Source: Pseudomonadota bacterium (GTDB taxonomy: Bacteria; Pseudomonadota; Alphaproteobacteria; Sphingomonadales; Sphingomonadaceae). Taken from it: DNA of 10,879 nt. Both the position numbers and the translations under genes were made by a program. The stretch is taken from contig JAEWKG010000058.1 of assembly GCA_023386135.1 (NCBI GenBank), positions 1-10,879 of the forward strand. The letters run 5' to 3'. This document shows positions 5,346 through 10,879 of the stretch, piece by piece. Numbering within the stretch: position 1 is the stretch's first letter; every line of letters begins with the position of its first letter. Under the pieces are notes generated by a model that saw only the letters and a program-made list of their open reading frames with translations, did no database searches and was not told the DNA's origin.

Positions 5346-6793
5346 CGGCTGCTGTTCGCGACACGCATGGTGAAATGGCATTGCAGCCCTTGGGGCCGAA
5401 AGTCGAGCGTGACCGAATGATGGCCGTCGGACGACAGGCCGCGCTCAATCAGCCGGGTGCCGAATCCGCGGCGGGTCGGCGTGCTGACCACTGGGCCGCC
5501 ACTCTCGCGCCAGTCCATCGACAGGTCGCTGTGATCGGCTGCCCGCTCCAGCTTCCAGTCGACCGAAATTGTACCTTCGGGGGTCGAGAGCGCGCCGTAC
5601 TTGATCGCATTGGTGCACAGCTCGTGCACGATCATGGCAAGCGACACGCCGGTCTGCGGGGGCAGGGTGAGGTCGGGTCCGCTGAAGCTGAAGCGCGCCG
5701 AGTCCGACCCGGCGGTCGCATCGACTGCATTGCGCACAGTGTCGGCGAGCTGCGCCGGCTCCCAGTTACGCTCGGTCAGAAGGCTGTGCGCGGCGGCGAG
5801 CGCATTGAGCCGTGCATCGAACACCGCAGTCGCTTCGGCCGCGCCCTCGAGGCGGCGGAAGCTTTGCGAGGCAAGGCCCTGCACGATCGCCAGGGTATTC
5901 TTCACCCGGTGGTTGAGCTCGTTGATGAGCAGCCGCTGGCCTTCGGCGGCGAGAACCTCCTCGGTCACGTCGTGGCCCTGGACCAGGATCGCGGCAACCT
6001 CGCCGTCCTCGATCAGCGGTTGGTAGGCGAAATTGAGGAAGCGCCGGCTCGGCTCGCCGGTGCCGTCGTTCTGCAGCAGCACCTCGGTGCGCTCGCCGAC
6101 ATGCGTCTTGTTCTCGGCGCGGACGCGATCGAGCAAAGCGACGAAGCCTTGCTCGACCACCTCGGGTAGCGCGTCCGCGATCGTCTTGCCGATAAGTTCG
6201 CGGTTGCCGGTCAATTCGCGGTACGCCGCGTTCGCCATCAGGAACACGTGTTTCGGACTACCGAGCACTGCGACGAAACCCGGCGCCTGCTCGAAGAACA
6301 TGCGGAAACGGTCGCGCTCTTCGGAGAGGTCACGGTTGCGCGACTGGATGGCGTCTGCGCGCTTCACCACGCCCATCTCGTCGCGCGACGTGCGCAGTCC
6401 GTGGAGCTCGGTCACGTCGACCGTGTGCTGGAGGATATAGGCGACTTCCCCGTCCGCACCGAGCACGGGCGTGTGCGTCGCGCTCCAATATCGCACGTCC
6501 ATCCCGCCGTCGGGGTTGGCGATGTCGTAGCGGATCAACGCGATCTCGTCGGGCTCGCCGCGCTCGATTACCCGGCGGAGCGAGCGGTCGAGCAGGCGGT
6601 GGCTGTCGCTGTCCGGATCGCTCGGAAACGCGTCGAACATGTTGCGGCCGAGGATGTCCGCGCGTTCCCGCTCGGTCGCCGCGAGGTACGCCTCGTTCAT
6701 CCACACGATCGTCCGCTCGCGGTCGAGCACGACGTACGGGTTCGGCGATTCCGCCAGCAGATGCGCGAAGTCGATCGGCGGCGCCTCGGTCAC
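5342..6793 (-). CDS. PAS-PAS HWE-family sensor histidine kinase
   Basis: This 483-residue kinase is predicted to be soluble, with no membrane segments. A first PAS domain covers about residues 8-130 (PNPYVVLDRERTIVWMNEAY), a coiled-coil linker runs over 130-165, and a second PAS domain covers about 165-280 (FFEQAPGFVAVLG). The HWE dimerisation and phosphotransfer domain follows with H295 in NELNHRVKNTLAIVQGLASQ. The ATPase domain has the N box ELCTNAIKYGALS (N395), the diagnostic W-x-E as WRE (428-430), and the G box GFGTRLIERGL (443-453). HWE kinases include light, oxygen and stress sensors; no LOV cysteine motif or heme site is evident in the PAS domains, so the signal is unknown. The start is a GTG at 6793 with no strong Shine-Dalgarno, so it is uncertain. 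It lies 47 bases downstream of rpoD and overlaps the response regulator by ATGA. Confidence 0.93.
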   Translation of the reverse strand: MTEAPPIDFAHLLAESPNPYVVLDRERTIVWMNEAYLAATERERADILGRNMFDAFPSDPDSDSHRLLDRSLRRVIERGEPDEIALIRYDIANPDGGMDVRYWSATHTPVLGADGEVAYILQHTVDVTELHGLRTSRDEMGVVKRADAIQSRNRDLSEERDRFRMFFEQAPGFVAVLGSPKHVFLMANAAYRELTGNRELIGKTIADALPEVVEQGFVALLDRVRAENKTHVGERTEVLLQNDGTGEPSRRFLNFAYQPLIEDGEVAAILVQGHDVTEEVLAAEGQRLLINELNHRVKNTLAIVQGLASQSFRRLEGAAEATAVFDARLNALAAAHSLLTERNWEPAQLADTVRNAVDATAGSDSARFSFSGPDLTLPPQTGVSLAMIVHELCTNAIKYGALSTPEGTISVDWKLERAADHSDLSMDWRESGGPVVSTPTRRGFGTRLIERGLSSDGHHSVTLDFRPQGLQCHFTMRVANSSR

Positions 6794-6840
6794 GCGGCGC
6801 GGCGTCTCGTGTTCAATCCGGTGCTGCGACCCAAGGCGGA

Positions 6841-8901
6841 TTACTGGTCGAGGAAGCTGCGCATTTTGCGGCTGCGGCTCGGGTGCTTCAATTTGCGGAG
6901 CGCCTTAGCCTCGATCTGGCGGATGCGTTCGCGGGTGACCGAGAACTGCTGCCCGACTTCCTCCAGCGTGTGATCCGTGTTCATGCCGATACCGAAGCGC
7001 ATGCGCAGCACGCGTTCCTCGCGCGGGGTGAGGCTGGCGAGGACGCGGGTGACCGTTTCCTTGAGGTTCGACTGGATCGCCGCGTCCACCGGGATGACCG
7101 CGTTCTTGTCCTCGATGAAATCGCCGAGGTGCGAATCTTCCTCGTCGCCGATCGGCGTCTCGAGGCTGATCGGCTCCTTGGCGATCTTCATCACCTTGCG
7201 AACCTTCTCGAGCGGCATCGACAGGCGCTCGGCCATTTCTTCCGGCGTGGGCTCGCGGCCCTGCTCGTGAAGGAACTGGCGGCTGGTGCGAACCAGCTTG
7301 TTGATCGTCTCGATCATGTGGACCGGGATGCGGATCGTGCGTGCCTGGTCGGCGATCGAGCGGGTGATCGCCTGGCGGATCCACCACGTCGCGTAAGTCG
7401 AGAACTTGTAGCCGCGGCGGTACTCGAACTTGTCGACCGCCTTCATCAGGCCGATGTTGCCTTCCTGAATGAGATCAAGGAATTGCAGGCCGCGGTTGGT
7501 ATATTTCTTGGCGATAGAGATCACCAGCCGCAGGTTCGCCTCGACCATTTCCTTCTTGGCGATGCGCGCCTCGCGCTCGCCCTTCTGGACCATGTTGACG
7601 ATGCGGCGGAACTCGGGGAGCGCCATGCCCGTCGCGCTGGCGATGTCGGCTATCTCGGCACGGATGCGCTCGACCGCGTCGGCTTCCTTCTCGGCGAAGG
7701 CGGCCCACTTCTTGTCCTTCTTGGCGTTCGCCTGCAGCCACGAATCGTCGAGTTCGTTGCCGACGTAGGCGCCGAGGAAATCGGCACGCTTGACCTTGTG
7801 GCGTTCGGCGAGGCGCAGCATCTGCCCGCCCAGCGTCGTCAGCCGGCGATTGAAGGCGTAGAGATTGTCGACCAGGAATTCGATCTTGGTCGCGTGGAAC
7901 TGCACGCTCTCGACCTCGGCGGTGAGCTGCTCGCGCAGTTCCTCGTACTTCTTCTCTTTGGCCTTCGGAAATTCATCACCGCGGCCGAGCACGTCGACGC
8001 GCTCCGCCTGCAGCTTTTCGAACTTCTTGAACAGGTCGGTGATGCGGGCGAAGGTCTCGAGCGCCGCGGGCTTCAGCGCGGCTTCCATCTGCGCGAGGGA
8101 GAGGGTGTTGTCCTCCTCTTCCTCTTCCTCGACGCGGCGGGTGCGGGGCTCGCCGTCCTCGTCCTCGTCGCTGTCCGCCTCTTCCTCTTCGGGCTCTTCT
8201 TCTTCCTTGTAGGTCGGACCGGCGGTCGCTTCGGAGATTTCGGGCTCCTCGTCGTCGTCCTCGGCGCCTTCCTCCATCTTCTCGACCGGAGGTTCCTTCG
8301 ACAGCATCGCATCGAGATCGAGGATCTCGCGCAGCTGCATTTCCTCGGCATTGAGTGCGTCCGACCATTGGATGATCGCGTGGAAGGTGATCGGGCTTTC
8401 GCACAGGCCCATGATCATCATGTCGCGGCCGGCCTCGATGCGCTTGGCGATGGCGATTTCGCCTTCGCGGCTGAGCAGCTCGACCGCGCCCATTTCGCGC
8501 AGGTACATGCGCACCGGATCGTCGGTGCGCTCGACGGTTTCCTTCTTCTTCGCGGCGGCGGCCGGTTTCGAGGGCTTGTTGGACGCGCCCTCGTCGTCCT
8601 CGTCCTCGTCGGAGCCGACTTCGGCGACTTCGTCCTCGTCGTCGTTGTCGGCTTCCGCCTCGGCATCTTCGTCGGTTTCGACGATGTTGACGCCCATTTC
8701 GCTGATCGCGGACATCACGTCCTCGATCTGGTCAGTGGTCATCTCGTCCTGCGGCAGCGCTTCGTTGAGCTCGTCGACAGTGATGTAGCCGCGGCGCTTC
8801 GCCTTCATGATCAGCTTTTTCACCGACGCTTCGTTGAGGTCGATGAGCGGGGCGTCGTCCTTGCTGCCGTCTTCTTGAGTGGCCATTTCGTCTCGTGTCA
8901 T
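6841..8901 (-). CDS. rpoD: RNA polymerase sigma factor RpoD (sigma-70)
   Basis: RpoD directs core RNA polymerase to housekeeping promoters. Regions appear in order over 686 residues. Region 1.1 is at about 18-75 and region 1.2 at about 126-158 (DDPVRMYLREMGAVELLSRE). A long non-conserved region runs over about 160-440. Region 2 covers about 445-535 (ANLRLVISIAKKY, GNIGLMKAVDKF, YATWWIRQAITRSI), region 3 about 540-615, and region 4 about 620-686, with the helix-turn-helix TLEEVGQQFSVTRERIRQIE. Two acidic tracts stand out: about 74-105, and about 202-264, where 34 of 64 residues in 201-264 are D or E. Two starts are possible. The ATG at 8901 overlaps the dnaG stop (ATGA). The ATG at 8886, giving MATQEDG, matches the usual sphingomonad start. 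I list the longer one. Confidence 0.96.
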   Translation of the reverse strand: MTRDEMATQEDGSKDDAPLIDLNEASVKKLIMKAKRRGYITVDELNEALPQDEMTTDQIEDVMSAISEMGVNIVETDEDAEAEADNDDEDEVAEVGSDEDEDDEGASNKPSKPAAAAKKKETVERTDDPVRMYLREMGAVELLSREGEIAIAKRIEAGRDMMIMGLCESPITFHAIIQWSDALNAEEMQLREILDLDAMLSKEPPVEKMEEGAEDDDEEPEISEATAGPTYKEEEEPEEEEADSDEDEDGEPRTRRVEEEEEEDNTLSLAQMEAALKPAALETFARITDLFKKFEKLQAERVDVLGRGDEFPKAKEKKYEELREQLTAEVESVQFHATKIEFLVDNLYAFNRRLTTLGGQMLRLAERHKVKRADFLGAYVGNELDDSWLQANAKKDKKWAAFAEKEADAVERIRAEIADIASATGMALPEFRRIVNMVQKGEREARIAKKEMVEANLRLVISIAKKYTNRGLQFLDLIQEGNIGLMKAVDKFEYRRGYKFSTYATWWIRQAITRSIADQARTIRIPVHMIETINKLVRTSRQFLHEQGREPTPEEMAERLSMPLEKVRKVMKIAKEPISLETPIGDEEDSHLGDFIEDKNAVIPVDAAIQSNLKETVTRVLASLTPREERVLRMRFGIGMNTDHTLEEVGQQFSVTRERIRQIEAKALRKLKHPSRSRKMRSFLDQ

Positions 8902-8916
8902 TCGCGGGTCTCGTGC
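8889..8916 (-). promoter_or_regulatory. tandem translation starts of rpoD with a repeated SD-like octamer
   Basis: CACGAGAC occurs twice on the minus strand, at 8915-8908 and 8897-8890. Each copy lies upstream of an in-frame rpoD ATG (8901 and 8886), with 6 and 3 bases respectively between the octamer and the ATG. The first ATG overlaps the dnaG stop codon. Neither octamer is a canonical Shine-Dalgarno, but both contain GAGA. They may decide which start is used. Confidence 0.35.
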
Positions 8917-10787
8917 GGTGCGCCGGGGTCTGCCACCGGAGAGTCAATTTCGGGTTGAGCCGCGCGCGCGGCCCTGCGGCTCGCCATTAGCCCGAGTCGT
9001 TTCTCGAACGCCAGCTTTCGTTTGAGCAGCCGCTGCTGCTCCGCGAATGCGGCTTCGGGGTCGGATTCGAACCGCGCCGTCGCTGCCGCCAGGGCAGCAT
9101 CCAGCGCGGGCCGCTCCACCAAAAGCGACACGGCTTCGGCCAGGTCTTCGCGCGCGCCCTGCGGATCGGCGCCTTCATCGAGGAAGGCAAAACGGCTTTT
9201 GTCCGGCGGAGGGGCGAAACCCTGCGGCGCGGATATGGGCTTTTCCTCACCCGGTTCAAGCAATTCCGCCGCCTCAATCAGCGATTCGAGCGCAGGGCCG
9301 TTGCGTCCGTCGGCCGCGGCGAAGCGGCTGAGCGGGTCGGCGTGGATCAGGATCTGGTCCGGAAAACGCAGCAGACCGGCGATGACGGCGCCGGCCAGCG
9401 TGTCGCGCGCGCCGCCGTCGGCCGAGCGGCGCAGGCGGCCCGCTGCCGCCGGGTCGAGTGCGGGGGTTGAAGGCTTGGCGAAGCCGCTCTTCCACTCGCG
9501 CTTCTCGCGGGGAGGGCGCGGCGGAAAGGCGAAGGCGGAGAACTTCTCGAGCAGTTCGCGGCGGTACAGCGACTTGATGTCGGTGTCCTGGATCGCGTCG
9601 CAGTGCGCGATGAGCCTCGCCTTGAGTCCGGCCTTGTCCTCCGGCGTGCGCAGCGGCGCGGCGTCGCGTTCGAAGCGCCACAGTGTGTCGATCAGGCTTG
9701 CCGGCTCGCCGAGGAGCGCCTCCATCGCCTTGGCGCCCTGCTGCTTGATCAGGTCGTCGGGATCGAGGCCCGCGGGCAGGCGCACGATGCTGAGCGTCTT
9801 GCCCGGCGCGAGCATCGGCAGCGCGCGGCCGATCGCGCGCATCGCCGCGCGCTGGCCGGCGTTGTCGCCGTCGAAGCACAGGATTGGCGCGTCGACCATG
9901 CGCCACAGCAACCCAAGCTGGGTCTCGGTGAGCGCGGTGCCCATCGGCGCGACCGCTTCCTCGAACCCCGCGGCGGCCATCGCCACCGCGTCCATCTGTC
10001 CCTCGACCACCACCATCCGCCCGCTCTTGCGCGAGGCGGGGCCGGCGCGGTGGAGGTTGAACAGCGTCCCCCCCTTGTCGAACAGCGGGGTGTCGGGGCT
10101 GTTGATGTATTTCGGCGCGTCCTTCTTGTCAGCGTCGAGGATGCGCGCGGCGAAGCCGATCACCCGCCCACGCGGATCGTGGATCGGAATGGTCAGGCGG
10201 TCGCGGAAGCGATCATACGGCTCCTTGTCGTCGACGGCGATGAGCAGGCCCGCTTCGACCAGCGTCGCGCGGTCGAACTGCTTGAGCGCCTGCGCGACGC
10301 CATTTCGGGCATTGGGCGCGAAGCCGAAGCCGAAGCGCTCCATCGTGTGCGCGTCGAACTTGCGGCTCGCGAGATAATCGCGCGCCTTGGCGCCGGCGGG
10401 AGTGTCGAGGCTGGCGCGGAACCACTCCTGCGCGGCCTGCATCACCTCGTGCAGCCCCGCCTGTTGCTCGGCGCGCTGGGCGGCGCGGGGGTCGGGGGCG
10501 GGGCCCTCCCTCCCGGCCTCCGCCGCCAGTTCCTTCACCGCATCCATGAAGCTCATACCGCGCTGGTCGGTCATCCAGCGGATGACGTCGCCGTGCACTC
10601 CGCAGCCGAAGCAATGGTAGAAGCCCTTGGCGTCGTTGACGTAGAACGACGGCGACTTCTCGTCATGGAACGGGCAGCACGCTTTCCATTCGCGGCCCGC
10701 GCGCTGGAGCTTGGTGGTGCGCATCACCACCGCGCTCAGCGTCACCCGCGCGCGCAGTTCGTCGAGCCATTGCGGGGAGAGCGCCAT
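8898..10787 (-). CDS. dnaG: DNA primase
   Basis: DnaG makes the RNA primers for leading- and lagging-strand replication and works with the DnaB helicase. The 629-residue protein has the full bacterial layout. The N-terminal CHC2 zinc finger uses C38, H41, C59 and C62 (CPFHDEKSPSF and YHCFGCG). The RNA-polymerase core includes RFRDRLTIPIHDPRG (193-207). The TOPRIM metal site has E262 and D266 in VVVEGQMDAVAM, D306 and D308 in CFDGDNAG, and the acidic LDPDD (341-345). The C-terminal part, from about 460, is the less conserved helicase-interaction domain; a Pro/Arg-rich linker (about 421-455) precedes it. The start at 10787 gives the expected N-terminus. The stop overlaps the first rpoD ATG, so dnaG-rpoD is translationally coupled, as in the macromolecular synthesis operon; rpsU is not seen upstream. 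Confidence 0.97.
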   Translation of the reverse strand: MALSPQWLDELRARVTLSAVVMRTTKLQRAGREWKACCPFHDEKSPSFYVNDAKGFYHCFGCGVHGDVIRWMTDQRGMSFMDAVKELAAEAGREGPAPDPRAAQRAEQQAGLHEVMQAAQEWFRASLDTPAGAKARDYLASRKFDAHTMERFGFGFAPNARNGVAQALKQFDRATLVEAGLLIAVDDKEPYDRFRDRLTIPIHDPRGRVIGFAARILDADKKDAPKYINSPDTPLFDKGGTLFNLHRAGPASRKSGRMVVVEGQMDAVAMAAAGFEEAVAPMGTALTETQLGLLWRMVDAPILCFDGDNAGQRAAMRAIGRALPMLAPGKTLSIVRLPAGLDPDDLIKQQGAKAMEALLGEPASLIDTLWRFERDAAPLRTPEDKAGLKARLIAHCDAIQDTDIKSLYRRELLEKFSAFAFPPRPPREKREWKSGFAKPSTPALDPAAAGRLRRSADGGARDTLAGAVIAGLLRFPDQILIHADPLSRFAAADGRNGPALESLIEAAELLEPGEEKPISAPQGFAPPPDKSRFAFLDEGADPQGAREDLAEAVSLLVERPALDAALAAATARFESDPEAAFAEQQRLLKRKLAFEKRLGLMASRRAARAAQPEIDSPVADPGAPHETRE

Positions 10788-10805
10788 GCGACCGCTCTAA
10801 GACTC

Positions 10806-10822
10806 CGACTCCGTGCGAGTCG
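10806..10822. other. small hairpin in the dnaG upstream region
   Basis: CGACTC (10806-10811) and GAGTCG (10817-10822) form a 6-base-pair stem with a 5-base loop, 18 bases from the dnaG start. No T run follows on either strand. It could fold in the dnaG leader near the ribosome-binding site. No function can be assigned. Confidence 0.4.
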
Positions 10823-10833
10823 ACACAAACCCG

Positions 10834-10873
10834 TCCGTCATCCCCGCGAAAGCGGGGACCCATCTCCAGACGT
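10834..10873. repeat. REP-like dispersed palindromic repeat upstream of dnaG
   Basis: TCCCCGC (10841-10847) and GCGGGGA (10852-10858) form a perfect stem with a GAAA loop, flanked by GTCA on one side and CCCATCTCCAGA on the other. On the minus strand it reads as GGGTCCCCGCTTTCGCGGGG followed by ATGACGG, which encodes the familiar spurious peptide GPRFRGDDG. This palindrome is a well-known dispersed intergenic element in proteobacterial genomes. Only this copy is in the window, so its repetition is known from recall, not seen here. It may act as a transcript end or a stability element for the gene right of the window. Confidence 0.7.
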
Positions 10874-10879
10874 CTCATC

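Noticed and set aside
5025..6169. Several plus-strand frames opposite the response regulator and kinase
   Set aside because: Their translations have no recognisable domains, and the minus-strand genes carry all expected catalytic motifs.
6883..8958. A 691-codon open frame on the plus strand opposite rpoD
   Set aside because: It is the mirror of rpoD codon bias in GC-rich DNA. The product is a low-complexity string of L, D, V and R without domains, and rpoD on the other strand is unmistakable.
9022..10377. A 451-codon open frame on the plus strand opposite dnaG
   Set aside because: Its composition is rich in Ser, Arg and Ala, with no motifs and no ribosome-binding site, and dnaG on the other strand is intact.
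1..10879. CRISPR arrays, tRNA or rRNA genes, insertion sequences, prophage or defence genes
   Set aside because: No regularly spaced repeats, cloverleaf-like sequence, transposase or integrase motifs, or composition breaks were seen on either strand.

Overview
This window comes from a GC-rich alphaproteobacterium, most likely of the order Sphingomonadales (Sphingomonadaceae or Erythrobacteraceae). The signs are protein-level similarity recalled from that group: a highly acidic sigma-70 with a spacer-rich N-terminal half, a PchB-like chorismate mutase beside rpsD, a HWE-type histidine kinase with a small single-domain response regulator, and a small secreted protein with two conserved cysteines. 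The genus cannot be named from the sequence alone. Gene density is high and no stretch over 300 bases lacks a gene.

Left part (1-1067): the 5' 186 codons of rpsD (ribosomal protein S4) run leftwards out of the window. A divergent rightward gene for a 103-residue chorismate mutase follows. Its stop codon shares the palindrome CTAG with the stop of the next, convergent gene.

Central leftward cluster (1064-4628, read right to left): rpiB, glyA, a 74-residue membrane-hairpin protein, nrdR, a small secreted protein and trmJ. rpiB and glyA overlap by ATGA, and glyA is followed after 5 bases by the membrane protein, so the first four genes look like one operon. It joins sugar-phosphate and one-carbon metabolism to control of ribonucleotide reductase. 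As given, glyA carries a one-base frameshift in a run of four C at 3373-3376 that would cut the enzyme from about 441 to 279 residues. This is either a sequence error or a real lesion.

Divergent region and short gene (4629-4983): a structured intergenic stretch separates rpiB from a rightward gene for a 58-residue hydrophilic, CsbD-like protein. That gene ends at a strong hairpin terminator shared with the converging genes on the right.

Right leftward cluster (4989-10787, read right to left): dnaG (primase), rpoD (housekeeping sigma factor), a PAS-PAS-HWE histidine kinase and a single-domain response regulator. dnaG/rpoD and kinase/regulator are each joined by ATGA overlaps. dnaG-rpoD is the conserved core of the macromolecular synthesis operon. 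The kinase and regulator resemble components that tune the alphaproteobacterial general stress response. Upstream of dnaG lie a small hairpin and a REP-like palindromic repeat at the window edge.

I found no CRISPR array, insertion sequence, prophage, rRNA or tRNA, and no clearly new multi-gene system. The window is mostly conserved housekeeping sequence. The points most worth a second look are the glyA frameshift, the stress-type signalling pair behind rpoD, the structured rpiB/CsbD-like intergenic region, and the small membrane gene between glyA and nrdR.
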